From: Ramlibacter cellulosilyticus
GTDB taxonomy: Bacteria; Pseudomonadota; Gammaproteobacteria; Burkholderiales; Burkholderiaceae_C
Direction: 5' to 3'
Assembly: GCF_014297465.1 (NCBI RefSeq)
Contig: NZ_JACORT010000005.1
Coordinates: 279,102-343,101 of the forward strand
Length of the DNA stretch: 64,000 nt
Shown here: piece by piece, positions 15,620 to 24,403 of the stretch
Numbering within the stretch: position 1 is the first letter of the stretch
Layout: each line of letters begins with the position of its first letter
Translations under genes and position numbers: made by a program
Notes under the pieces: generated by a model
What the model was told of the DNA's origin: nothing
The model's database searches: none
What the model saw: the letters and a program-made list of their open reading frames with translations, nothing else

Positions 15620-16581
15620 GCGAGAAGCGCCACCACGCCGGAGAACGTGAGGAACGCCGCCGCCGTCGTGAGCAGGATGATGCGCGCGATGCGCCCCGTG
15701 TCCGCCCCGAAGCGCTCCGCGAGGAGCGAGACGTTGCTCGCACTGGGAAGCGCCGCCACCAGCACCAGGACGTGCAGCGTGAAGGGGTCCAGCGGCAGCC
15801 CCGCGGCCTGCATGCCCCTCCCCACGAGCCACACGAGCAGCGGGTGCACGAACAGCTTGATCAGTGCCACCGGCACGAAGTCGGCTGCCGGCATCGGCCC
15901 GTGCTCGTTCTGCGCCGCGAGGAACTGCGAACGGGCGAGCACCGCGCCGATCGTGAAGAGCGCCACGGGCGAGGCCGCGTCCGCAAGCAGGCCGATGGTG
16001 TTCATCACCGGCGCGACCGGCTTCCACTGCAGCGCGGACGACAGCCCTCCCAGCAGGATGGCCCAGGGCATGGGATTCAGCGCCACGCCCTTGAGCGCCT
16101 TCTTCGCCGCCTCCGACGCGCCGTGTTCGTCGGCGCTGTCCAGGCGCGACAGCGCGATGCACAGCGAGCTGGTGACCACCAGGTCGATCAGGATGGTGAG
16201 GATCGCCGGGCCGGCGGCGGCGGCCCCGAGCAGCGCCACGAGCAGCGGCACGCCCATGAAGCCGGTGTTGGGAAACGCCGCGACGAGCGCGCCGAAGGAC
16301 GCATCGTTCCAGCGGATGCGCTCGTTCATGCTCCATTTCACGGTGACGGCCACCACGACCAGCGCGCACACCGTCCACGCCAGGATCGTGAGCGGGTCCA
16401 GCAGCTGCCCGATCGGCGTGCCGGCCCCGAAGCGGTACAACATCGCCGGGAGCGCGAAAAAAAGCACGAACGTGTTCAGCCCACCGATCGCCTCCAGCGG
16501 CAGCATGCGGCGCCGCGCGGCCAGGTAGCCCGCCAGCACCAGCGCGAAGAAGGGGAAGGTGATCGCCAGGATGCTTAACAC
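15616..16581 (-). CDS. AEC-family (auxin efflux carrier-like) transporter
   Basis: A 321-residue inner-membrane protein with about ten hydrophobic segments, in two halves separated by a hydrophilic loop (LSRLDSADEHGASEAAKKAL), as in the AEC/malonate-transporter family. Family features include the N-terminal FPFFALVLAGYLAARR, FPNTGFMGVPLL and C-terminal LPSASNVSLLAERFG. The substrate is unknown. The conserved region begins at GTG 16581; earlier in-frame codons add a non-hydrophobic Arg-rich stretch, and no clear ribosome site was seen. It is divergent from rep. Confidence 0.8.
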   Translation of the reverse strand: MLSILAITFPFFALVLAGYLAARRRMLPLEAIGGLNTFVLFFALPAMLYRFGAGTPIGQLLDPLTILAWTVCALVVVAVTVKWSMNERIRWNDASFGALVAAFPNTGFMGVPLLVALLGAAAAGPAILTILIDLVVTSSLCIALSRLDSADEHGASEAAKKALKGVALNPMPWAILLGGLSSALQWKPVAPVMNTIGLLADAASPVALFTIGAVLARSQFLAAQNEHGPMPAADFVPVALIKLFVHPLLVWLVGRGMQAAGLPLDPFTLHVLVLVAALPSASNVSLLAERFGADTGRIARIILLTTAAAFLTFSGVVALLA

Positions 16582-16706
16582 GTGCGTATTGTCGTGGCAA
16601 CCCAAGCCGCGCCGCGCGACCGGGTACCGCGCACGCAACACTCGCGGCGGGGGAGCGCCGCTTATCATCTGTCGCTGTTTCCCGTGCTGTCCCCGCTCTC
16701 CCCTCG

Positions 16707-18770
16707 ATGTCCGGCCTGAACCTCGCCCAGCAAGAAGCCGTCAACTACCTGCATGGGCCCTGCCTGGTGCTCGCCGGCGCCGGCTCCGGCAAGACGCGCG
16801 TCATCACGCACAAGATCGCGCGGCTGATCCAGGCCGGCCTGGAAGGCAAGCGCATCGCCGCCATCACCTTCACCAACAAGGCCGCCGCCGAAATGCGCGA
16901 GCGCGCCAAGGCGCTGATCGGCCGCGAGGCCAAGGACCTGCTGATCTGCACCTTCCACGCGCTGGGCGTGCGCATGATGCGGCAGGACGGCCAGGTGCTG
17001 GGGCTGAAGCCGCAGTTCTCCATCCTCGATGCGGACGACGTCACCGGCATCCTCAAGGACGCCGGCGGCACCACCGACGCCGCGACCGCGCGTTCGTGGC
17101 AATGGACCATCAGCGCATGGAAGAACTCGGGCCTCAACGCCGCCCAGGCGCTGGCCCAGGCGAAGGACGACAACGAGCGCGTCATCGCCACCATCATGCA
17201 GCGCTACGAAGAGCGCCTCACCGCCTACCAGAGCGTCGACTTCGACGACCTGATCGGCATGCCGCTGAAGCTGCTGCGCGACTTCCCCGAAGTGCGCGAG
17301 AAGTGGCAGAAGCACCTGGGCCACGTGCTCGTGGACGAATACCAGGACACCAACGCCACGCAGTACGAGCTGCTGAAACTGATGGTGGGTGAGCGCGGCC
17401 GCTTCACCGCGGTGGGCGACGACGACCAGTCCATCTACGGCTGGCGCGGCGCCACGCTGGACAACCTGCGGAAGCTCCCGCAGGACTTTCCCACGTTGAA
17501 GGTGATCAAGCTGGAGCAGAACTACCGCTCCACCAGCGCGATCCTGCGGGCGGCGAACAACGTCATCCAGCCGAATCCGAAGCTGTTCCCCAAGACGCTG
17601 TTCTCGGAACTGGGTGAAGGCGAGCCCGTGCGCGTGGTCGACTGCGACAACGAGGAGCACGAGGCCGAACGCGCGGTGGCCCGCATCCAGTCGATCCGCG
17701 CCAACGGGCTGGGCAAGGAGTGGAAGGACTTCGCCATCCTGTACCGCGCCAACCACCAGGCGCGCGTGCTGGAGCAGGCGCTGCGCAAGGCGCAGATCCC
17801 GTACAAGGTCTCGGGCGGGCAGAGCTTCTTCGACCGCGCCGAGATCCGCGACCTGTGCGCCTGGCTGCGCCTGTGGGTGAACAACGACGACGATCCCGCT
17901 TTCCTGCGCGCGGTGACGACGCCCAAGCGCGGCATCGGCCACCAGACGCTGGGTTCGCTCGGCGTGTTCGCGAGCCAGTACAAGCTGTCGCTGTTCGAGG
18001 CGCTGTTCTCGTCCTCGCTGCCCAGCGTGCTGAACGCGCGCGCGCTCGGCAGCCTGCAGGAGTTCGGCCGCTTCGTGAACGACCTCGAATACCGGGCGCG
18101 CCACACGTCGGGCGCCGAAGACGCGAAGACCTTCCTCGCCGACTGGCTCAAGGACATCGGCTACGAGAAGCATCTCTACGACGGCGAGGAGAACGAGAAG
18201 GTCGCCGCCGCGCGCTGGACGAACGTGCTGGAGTTCTGTGACTGGATGGCCGGCCGCTGCGGCGGGCAGATCGACGACGCGGCGGGCGTGGCCACCGCCA
18301 CCGAGCGCAAGACGCTGCTCGAAGTGGCGCAGACCATCGCGCTGCTCTCGACCATCAGCGAGCGCGAGAAGGACCAGAACGTGGTGACGCTGTCGACGCT
18401 GCATGCGTCGAAGGGCCTGGAGTGGCCGCACGTGGTGCTGGCCGGCGTGGTCGAAGGCATGCTGCCGTTCAAGCCCGACGAGGACGCTCCCGCCGATTCG
18501 CTGCTGCAACGCATCCAGGAAGAACGCCGCCTGATGTACGTGGGCATCACGCGCGCGCAGCGCTCGCTGGTGGTCAGCTGGAGCAAGAAGCGCAAGAAGG
18601 GCCGCGAGATGGTGGCCGCGCAGCCGAGCCGGTTCATCGCCGAGATGGCGCTGGACAAGGCGACGGTCAAGGAAGATCCGCGCGAGAAGCTCAAGGCGCT
18701 GCGCGCCGAGTTCGCGAAGAAGAGCGCCGAAGCGGCAGCCGCCGCGGCGGCGGCATCGAACGCGCCATGA
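16707..18770 (+). CDS. rep: ATP-dependent DNA helicase Rep (UvrD/Rep superfamily 1)
   Basis: A 687-residue superfamily 1A 3'-5' helicase that clears protein blocks ahead of replication forks. Motifs in order: Q-motif LNLAQQEAV, Walker A AGAGSGKT (about 23-30), motif Ia TFTNKAAAEM, motif II DEYQDTN, motif III GDDDQSIYGWRGA, motif IV QNYRS, motif V TLSTLHASKGLEW and motif VI LMYVGITRAQ. Length and the DDDQSIYGWRGA version of motif III fit Rep better than UvrD. The C terminus ends in a Lys/Ala-rich tail. Its TGA overlaps the ATG of the next small gene by four bases. Confidence 0.92.
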   Translation: MSGLNLAQQEAVNYLHGPCLVLAGAGSGKTRVITHKIARLIQAGLEGKRIAAITFTNKAAAEMRERAKALIGREAKDLLICTFHALGVRMMRQDGQVLGLKPQFSILDADDVTGILKDAGGTTDAATARSWQWTISAWKNSGLNAAQALAQAKDDNERVIATIMQRYEERLTAYQSVDFDDLIGMPLKLLRDFPEVREKWQKHLGHVLVDEYQDTNATQYELLKLMVGERGRFTAVGDDDQSIYGWRGATLDNLRKLPQDFPTLKVIKLEQNYRSTSAILRAANNVIQPNPKLFPKTLFSELGEGEPVRVVDCDNEEHEAERAVARIQSIRANGLGKEWKDFAILYRANHQARVLEQALRKAQIPYKVSGGQSFFDRAEIRDLCAWLRLWVNNDDDPAFLRAVTTPKRGIGHQTLGSLGVFASQYKLSLFEALFSSSLPSVLNARALGSLQEFGRFVNDLEYRARHTSGAEDAKTFLADWLKDIGYEKHLYDGEENEKVAAARWTNVLEFCDWMAGRCGGQIDDAAGVATATERKTLLEVAQTIALLSTISEREKDQNVVTLSTLHASKGLEWPHVVLAGVVEGMLPFKPDEDAPADSLLQRIQEERRLMYVGITRAQRSLVVSWSKKRKKGREMVAAQPSRFIAEMALDKATVKEDPREKLKALRAEFAKKSAEAAAAAAAASNAP

Positions 18771-19165
18771 AGCGCCGCGTCGCCGTCCTCGCGCTGGCCA
18801 TCGCCGGCCCCGCGCTGGCGCAAGCGCCCTGCCCGCTGCTCGGCGAGATCACGCCCGAGATGCTGCTGGGCCTGTGGCAGGCGGAGCTGCCCGGCCAGTG
18901 GGACACCTCCACGCTGCAACTGGTGAAGCACCCCGAGTACGCGGGCAGCTTCCGCGGCACCCTGCAACGCGGCGACCGCAGCTGGCAGGTCGCGGGCGAA
19001 TTCACCGACGGCGAGTTCCTGCTCGAGGAGTCCGCCGACGGCAGGCGCATCGCCGCCGCCTGGGCCGGCGAGATCGTCGAAGGCTCCTGCGGCCGCGAGA
19101 TCCGCGGCACGTGGACGCGCGACGGCGAATCACAAGGTGGCCCGTTCGTCCTGCGCCGGATGTAA
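18767..19165 (+). CDS. Small exported protein, unknown
   Basis: A 132-residue protein with a classical signal peptide (MKRRVAVLALAIAGPALAQA), probably cleaved after ALA or AQA, so it is periplasmic. The mature protein has two Cys residues and a beta-rich pattern (LLGLWQAELPGQWDTSTLQL, GSFRGTLQRGDRSWQVAGEF, EIRGTWTRDGE) like a small barrel. The start overlaps the rep stop in an ATGA arrangement, so the genes are probably translationally coupled despite no obvious functional link. The last codons overlap the first of two tandem 28-base repeats. Confidence 0.7.
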   Translation: MKRRVAVLALAIAGPALAQAPCPLLGEITPEMLLGLWQAELPGQWDTSTLQLVKHPEYAGSFRGTLQRGDRSWQVAGEFTDGEFLLEESADGRRIAAAWAGEIVEGSCGREIRGTWTRDGESQGGPFVLRRM

Positions 19166-19268
19166 ACCGGCGGTTGTGAATCACCGGATGTAAACGGGCG
19201 GTCATGAACCGCCCGATGTAGGGTGGCGCGGCGAAGCCGCGGTCGGTGAACGAATGTGAACCCCACCG
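19156..19268. repeat. Tandem 28-base repeats followed by an interspersed palindromic element
   Basis: Two tandem 28-base units start at 19156 and 19184, both with CCGGATGTAAAC; they match at 23 of 28 positions, and a third partial unit starts at 19212 (CCCGATGTA). From there the sequence turns into a GTAGGGTGGCG...GTGAACCCCACC element like that at 57504-57623. The first unit overlaps the stop codon of the preceding gene. Confidence 0.65.
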
Positions 19269-19296
19269 ATCGTGCTCAGCCTTTAGCATCCCCCCG

Positions 19297-20415
19297 ATGC
19301 ACCGCACCCTCACCTCCCTCGCGGCCTTCGCCCTCCCCCTGCTCGCCCACGCGCAAGCCGGCGACGCGTGGCAAGCCTGCACGGCGCTGGCCGACAAGGA
19401 CCAGCGCCTCGCCTGCTTCGACGCCTGGGCGAAGCAGCAAGCCCCTGCCGCAGCAACTGCCGCTCCCGCGGCCACAACGCCGCCGCCTCCTCCAGAGGAA
19501 CTCGCGCAACCTCCGCTGCCCGTCGTCCCCCGCCGCGGCTTCACCCTCACGTCCAGCGACGACTGCCACGACCCGCAATACAGCGAACTCACGCGCTTCT
19601 GGGAGCTGGCACCCGGCGCCGACTGCGGCACCTTCGGCATCCGCGGCTACCGGCCGATCTCCATCGCGGTGGCGACCGCCAACACCGTGAACCGGCAGCC
19701 GACGTCCGAGAACCCGAACAACAACGCCACCGCCGTCACCGACTACCGCACCACCGAGGCGCGGCTGCAGCTGTCCGTGCGCACGAAGGTCGCGCAAGGC
19801 CTGTTCTCCTACGGCGAACGCGGCATGGACTCGCTGTGGCTCGCGTACACGCAGCTCTCCTACTGGCAGGTGTTCACGCCCGCGCTGTCGCGCCCCTTCC
19901 GCAACACCGACCACGAGCCGGAGATCCTGTACGTCACGCCGATCCAGCGTGCGCAGCCCGGCGAATGGCGCCTGCGCCTCGGAGGCGTCGGCCTCGTGCA
20001 CCAGTCCAACGGGCAGTCGCTGCCGCTCTCGCGCAGCTGGAACCGCGTGTACCTGATGGCGGGCGCCGAGCGCAACGACGTGCAGGTGCATGCGCGCCTG
20101 TGGAACCGCATCGACGAAGGCAACAACGACGACAACCCGCGCATCAGCGACTACGTCGGGCGCGGCGAGGTCGCCGTGCGCTGGAACGCGGACCGCCGCA
20201 ACCTGTGGGCGCTCACCGGCCGCCACGGCCTCAAGAGCGGCTCGCACGGATCGCTGCGCCTCGAGTGGTTCCACACCCTCGCGGACCCGGGCTTCGGCCT
20301 GCCGGGCGGGCTGCGCCTGCACACGCAGCTGTTCAGCGGCTACGGCGACACGCTGATCGACTACAACAAGTCCCGCACCGTGTTCAGCATCGGTTTCAGT
20401 CTCGTGGAGTGGTAA
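19297..20415 (+). CDS. pldA: Outer-membrane phospholipase A (PldA/OMPLA family)
   Basis: A 372-residue protein with a signal peptide ending HAQA, a Pro/Ala-rich spacer (about 50-70) and a 12-strand-type beta-barrel domain. The active-site segment HQSNGQSLPLSRSWNR carries His235, Ser237 and Asn249, spaced exactly as the E. coli catalytic His142-Ser144-Asn156. The enzyme hydrolyses phospholipids that reach the outer leaflet of the outer membrane, using calcium in a dimer. The start is taken as ATG 19297 because the signal peptide begins there; an earlier in-frame start would precede the hydrophobic segment with repeat sequence. Confidence 0.85.
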   Translation: MHRTLTSLAAFALPLLAHAQAGDAWQACTALADKDQRLACFDAWAKQQAPAAATAAPAATTPPPPPEELAQPPLPVVPRRGFTLTSSDDCHDPQYSELTRFWELAPGADCGTFGIRGYRPISIAVATANTVNRQPTSENPNNNATAVTDYRTTEARLQLSVRTKVAQGLFSYGERGMDSLWLAYTQLSYWQVFTPALSRPFRNTDHEPEILYVTPIQRAQPGEWRLRLGGVGLVHQSNGQSLPLSRSWNRVYLMAGAERNDVQVHARLWNRIDEGNNDDNPRISDYVGRGEVAVRWNADRRNLWALTGRHGLKSGSHGSLRLEWFHTLADPGFGLPGGLRLHTQLFSGYGDTLIDYNKSRTVFSIGFSLVEW

Positions 20416-20437
20416 ACGCGTCCGCAGGAGGATTCGC

Positions 20438-21232
20438 ATGACGCCATCCGACGCCGGCTTCTCCGGCCCGCAGTACTACGCGGAGTTCATCGCGCCCGTC
20501 ACCTTCGGGCCGTTCGCGGCGGAACTGGTCCGGCGCGTGGCGCAGGTTCCGCGGGGCGCGGTGCTGGAGCTCGCCTGCGGCACGGGCGCCGTCACGCGGC
20601 CGCTGCGCCAGCACCTCGACGCGCCGGTGCAACTCGTCGCGACCGACCTGAGCGCCGCGATGCTCGATTACGCGCGCGCCCAGGCCGCGGACCTGGCGAA
20701 CGTCACCTTCGAGCGCGCGGACATGCTGGCGCTGCCCTTCGCCGGCGGAAGCTTCGCCGCGGCCGTGTGCGGCTTCGGCGTGATGTTCCCGCCCGACCGC
20801 CAGGCGGCACTGGCGGAGGCACGACGCGTCCTCGCGCGTGGCGCGCCCTTCCATTTCAGCGTCTGGGATGCGATCGAGCACAACCCGCATGCGCTCGCCG
20901 TGGCGGAGGTGATCGAAGGGCTCTTCCCCGGCGACGCCGAACTGCGCTTCCGCACGCCTTACGAAATGGCGGACGCGTCCCGGCTGCGCGCGATGCTCGC
21001 GGCCGCCGGTTTCACGGACGTGCAGGTCGAGACCGTACGGCTGCCCATCGCGGACGCGGACCCGCAGCGGATGGCGACCGGCATGATCCTCGGCACACCG
21101 CGCTCCGCCGTCATCGCGCAGCGGGGCCTCGATCCGCACGCGGTGGTCGCGCAAGCCGCCGAGGCCCTCGCGCGGCAAGGCGGTGACCCTTACACGGGCT
21201 ACGGCCAGGCGCTGCTGGTGACCGCTAGGTAA
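20438..21232 (+). CDS. Class I SAM-dependent methyltransferase
   Basis: A 264-residue protein with the S-adenosylmethionine-binding motif VLELACGTGAVTRPL (about 38-52), an acidic post-motif (VATDLSAAMLDYARAQ), FERADMLALPF and a motif IV-like CGFGVMFPPDRQAALAEARR. It belongs to the Methyltransf_11/25 group (UbiE-like), whose substrates are very varied, so none is assigned. AGGAGG precedes the start at 20438. The gene ends with an eight-base convergent overlap with the Lnt-like gene. Confidence 0.8.
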   Translation: MTPSDAGFSGPQYYAEFIAPVTFGPFAAELVRRVAQVPRGAVLELACGTGAVTRPLRQHLDAPVQLVATDLSAAMLDYARAQAADLANVTFERADMLALPFAGGSFAAAVCGFGVMFPPDRQAALAEARRVLARGAPFHFSVWDAIEHNPHALAVAEVIEGLFPGDAELRFRTPYEMADASRLRAMLAAAGFTDVQVETVRLPIADADPQRMATGMILGTPRSAVIAQRGLDPHAVVAQAAEALARQGGDPYTGYGQALLVTAR

Positions 21233-23606
21233 GCAGCAGCAGCCACGCCGGCAAGCCGAGATACAGCGCAGCGAGCGCGAGGCCTTCCGCCCATTGCCGC
21301 AGCGGCGCGGCGGCGGCAGGGCGCGCAACGCTCGCCGCCAGCGTCAGCGCCTCCACGATCGCCCGCAACACCGCGGCGCACAGCACCACGCCCATCGCCC
21401 ACGCAGCCCACCACAGCGCGAAGCCTTTCAGGTAGGCCGCGAAGCCGAAGGACTGGATCTCGCCGAAGGCGCTGCCGTAGGCGATGTGCTGGTGCAGCGT
21501 GAAGGCGGGGATGGCCAGCACGAAAGGCAGCAGCACGAACTTCGCCACGGGGTGGTGCAGGCGCCCACGGCGCACCGACAGCCGCGCGAGACGGTATGCG
21601 GTCCACGGCGAAGCGGGCGGCGCCCGCAGCGAAGCACCGCCGCCGCCCAGCTCGCGCGCGAGCACGTCCGCATCCGCCCCTGCGATGCCGTAGCCCCAGC
21701 GTTGTCCGGAAGCGAGCTGCAACCACGCACCGGCCAGCGGGACGGGCACGCGCCACGGCTCCACTCCCACGATCTCACGCAAGGCGAGTTGCAGGCGCTG
21801 GCGACCGCGTGCCAACACGAGCCTGCCGTCCTCGATGGCGACGCCGGCCGTGAACGCGCGCAGCACCAGCCACGCCGCCACCTCCGGCGCGAGGAACAGT
21901 GCCACGAAGCTGCGGATCTGCGCCAGCGTGTTCGCATGCCAGTCGCCGTGCCCCAGCACGACCGCCGCGGCCATCCAGAGCAGGTTGCCGCGCGCGAACG
22001 TCCGCAGCAATCCGGCGACGAGCCGCGCGGCCGGAGGCAGGACGACCACCTCGCGCGGAAGCGGCTGCGCCGGCGCGACGACAGGACGCGCACGCGGCCG
22101 CCCCCACCGGCTCCACGCCGCCCCCGCGCCCAGCAAGGCGAGGAACACCGCGGCGACCGGACCGATCCAGTCCCCCCAGGCGAGCATCAGCGTCCACGGT
22201 GCTTCGTGCACGGGCAGGTCCCCCACCACCAGCGTCCGCTCGCCCATGCGCGAGCCCGCGACCACGGAGCCGGTGGCATCGATGACCGCACTGTAGCCAT
22301 TCGTGGTGACGCGGAACTGCGGCAGCCGCGTCTCGATGCTGCGGAAGGCGGCGGCGTGCAGGTGCAGCTGCGCGCCGAGCGGCTGCGCCGAGAACCAGGA
22401 ATCGTTGGACAGCGTGAGGATCGCCTGCGCCCCGAGGCGCGCGCCCGCGAGCGCGAGGCCGGTGTCGACGTCGTCGAGGCAGATCAGCGGCAGCACCGGG
22501 ACCTCGCGGCCGTCCTTCAGGCGCAGCGGCAACACGCGCGGACCCGCTCCCGGCTGCCAGCTCCCGGCCCACGGCAGCCACTGCCGCAAGGCCGGCCCAT
22601 CGAGCCACGGCGGGACGTATTCGGTCAGAGGGAAGGGCCGCGCCTTGCGATAGAAGCCCACCAGTCCCGCGCCGGGCGCGACGAAGGCGGCCGCGTTGTA
22701 TTCGCCTTGCGCATCGCGGTCGTAGGTGCCGAACACGAAAGGCACGCCGGCCGCGTCGACGATCTGCAGGATCTCGCGATCGAGCGCGGCGCCCGCCTCG
22801 CTCTTCGGATGCCCGAAGGTCGTGGGGTACACCGTCTCCGACCACAGCACCGCGCCCGCATGCTGGCGTTCGACGGCGTCGTAGCTCATCGCGTAATGCG
22901 TGTCGAGCACCTCGCGCACCACCGCGCCCGCGCCCTTCTCGCGCCGCAGGCGCTCGTAGTCGACGATGTTCGACTGCACGAGCCCCACGCGCACGCGTTC
23001 GCCGGCCGCGGGCAGCGTCGCCAGCACGGCCAGCCCGTAGCCCGCGAGCAGCAGCGGCACGAGCGCGGCGAGTCCCAGCGGGACCGCCACCGTGCGCACG
23101 CCCGCGCGCCGGCGCGCCACCGCGGCAGCGACCGCCTCGTTCGCGAGCAGCAACAGCACGGTCAGCCCCGCCACGCCGACGAGGTCCGCCGCCTGCCGCA
23201 GCAGCCGCGCCGGGTACAGCACGTAGCCGAAGGTGTCGCCCAGCAGGCGCGGCACGAGCCACTCCGTCGCCGCCCATGCCGCCGCCGCGGCCAAGACGCG
23301 CAGCACCGGCCGCTGCGCGCCGACCGCGTGGCGCACCAGCGCGAACGCGAGGAACTGCGGCTGCAGCAAGGGCGCGGCGAGCAGCACGATCGCGGTGCCG
23401 GCCACGGTGCCGACCTGCGTGTAGCTGCCGATCGCGCTGCCGAACCACGCGAAGGCCGCTGCGGTATAGGCGACCGCCATGCCCCAGGCGCCGAGCAACG
23501 CGCCGGCCACCGAGCGCTGCGCGTCCTGCGTGCGCAGCCAGGGCACGAGCGCCACGAAGGCCAGCAGCCAGGCCACGCCGCCGCGGGCGAGGAGGAACAC
23601 CAGCAC
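21225..23606 (-). CDS. Extended apolipoprotein N-acyltransferase-like membrane protein
   Basis: A 793-residue protein. Residues 1-200 hold several membrane helices; residues about 220-490 are a nitrilase-like domain with the Lnt-type triad Glu257 (WSETVYPT), Lys321 (YRKARPFPLTEY) and Cys376 (PLICLDDV), spaced as in E. coli Lnt (267-335-387). A helix follows near 500. The last 260 residues form an extra region with more membrane helices that ordinary Lnt (about 500 residues) lacks. It probably transfers or hydrolyses acyl groups at the periplasmic face. It could be an auxiliary paralogue rather than the housekeeping Lnt. GTG 23606 is the nearest standard start; a non-standard upstream start next to the previous stop (23669) is possible. 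Confidence 0.7.
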   Translation of the reverse strand: MLVFLLARGGVAWLLAFVALVPWLRTQDAQRSVAGALLGAWGMAVAYTAAAFAWFGSAIGSYTQVGTVAGTAIVLLAAPLLQPQFLAFALVRHAVGAQRPVLRVLAAAAAWAATEWLVPRLLGDTFGYVLYPARLLRQAADLVGVAGLTVLLLLANEAVAAAVARRRAGVRTVAVPLGLAALVPLLLAGYGLAVLATLPAAGERVRVGLVQSNIVDYERLRREKGAGAVVREVLDTHYAMSYDAVERQHAGAVLWSETVYPTTFGHPKSEAGAALDREILQIVDAAGVPFVFGTYDRDAQGEYNAAAFVAPGAGLVGFYRKARPFPLTEYVPPWLDGPALRQWLPWAGSWQPGAGPRVLPLRLKDGREVPVLPLICLDDVDTGLALAGARLGAQAILTLSNDSWFSAQPLGAQLHLHAAAFRSIETRLPQFRVTTNGYSAVIDATGSVVAGSRMGERTLVVGDLPVHEAPWTLMLAWGDWIGPVAAVFLALLGAGAAWSRWGRPRARPVVAPAQPLPREVVVLPPAARLVAGLLRTFARGNLLWMAAAVVLGHGDWHANTLAQIRSFVALFLAPEVAAWLVLRAFTAGVAIEDGRLVLARGRQRLQLALREIVGVEPWRVPVPLAGAWLQLASGQRWGYGIAGADADVLARELGGGGASLRAPPASPWTAYRLARLSVRRGRLHHPVAKFVLLPFVLAIPAFTLHQHIAYGSAFGEIQSFGFAAYLKGFALWWAAWAMGVVLCAAVLRAIVEALTLAASVARPAAAAPLRQWAEGLALAALYLGLPAWLLLLT

Positions 23607-23668
23607 GCCGCTCGCGAGGATCCCGGCCCACCTGCTCTCGCGCAGCCGGGTCGATGGGAAAGCGATCG

Positions 23669-24382
23669 TCAGCTCCTCGGCTTCGCCGGATCGACCGGCG
23701 CGGGGATGGCGATGCGGCGCAGCGGCAGGCCGGGCGGCGCGAGCTCCGGCGGCACCACGCGGCTCTCCGGCACCGTGACGGGGTTGCCGGCGGCGTCGAA
23801 GACGGGGCGGTCGGGCGCGAACATCAGGATCGGCTCGATGCGCTGCCCGTCATCGGTGGCCTGGTAGTGGCGCACGTAGCCTTCCGGCAGCGCGAAGTCT
23901 TCGGGCACCGCCAGCCCCACGAGCGGCGGCCGCGTGCCGGGCGGCGAGAAAGCGCCGAGGCCGCTGCGCACGCCCGCCTGGTGCAGGCGCTCGATCACCT
24001 GCGCCATGGTGGGCAGTTCCCCCGGGTTGACGTAGTCGGACAGGTCGGGCGTCTGGTCGCCGTACGGGTCGCGGTTGCGGACGATGCGCGCTGGTGCGGG
24101 CGGCTCGGCCGGCTTCGCGATCGCGGGCGCTGCGGGAGCAGCGGGCGCCGGCGCCGCGGAAGGCGGCTGCGCGGGCGCCGGCACCTGCACGGCGACGGGA
24201 ACCACCGGCGCCGGCAACGCAGCGACGGCAGCAGCCGGCGCGGAAGCGGCGCTCGCCCACCACGCGAACCCGCCGGCGCAGACCACGACCGCGGCCGCGA
24301 GCAGGCCGAGGGACGGCCGCCACGCGCCGTCCCTGCGGACGTCGTCGTCCTTCGGCGTGTCGCTGCGGCGCGGCTTGCCCAT
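23669..24382 (-). CDS. Membrane-anchored Pro/Ala-rich protein, unknown
   Basis: A 237-residue protein with a basic cytoplasmic N terminus (MGKPRRSDTPKDDDVRRDG), one membrane helix (about 27-47) and a long Ala/Pro-rich linker (about 50-95). A C-terminal domain of about 130 residues (DLSDYVNPGELPTMAQVIER and FAPDRPVFDAAGNPVTVPES) is probably exposed to the periplasm. No catalytic motif or family is recognised. It lies between an SGNH hydrolase (21 bases upstream) and the Lnt-like gene on the same strand, so it may serve as a periplasmic partner of one of them. Confidence 0.65.
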   Translation of the reverse strand: MGKPRRSDTPKDDDVRRDGAWRPSLGLLAAAVVVCAGGFAWWASAASAPAAAVAALPAPVVPVAVQVPAPAQPPSAAPAPAAPAAPAIAKPAEPPAPARIVRNRDPYGDQTPDLSDYVNPGELPTMAQVIERLHQAGVRSGLGAFSPPGTRPPLVGLAVPEDFALPEGYVRHYQATDDGQRIEPILMFAPDRPVFDAAGNPVTVPESRVVPPELAPPGLPLRRIAIPAPVDPAKPRS

Positions 24383-24403
24383 GGCCCGGAGGCTCGCTTC
24401 CCG

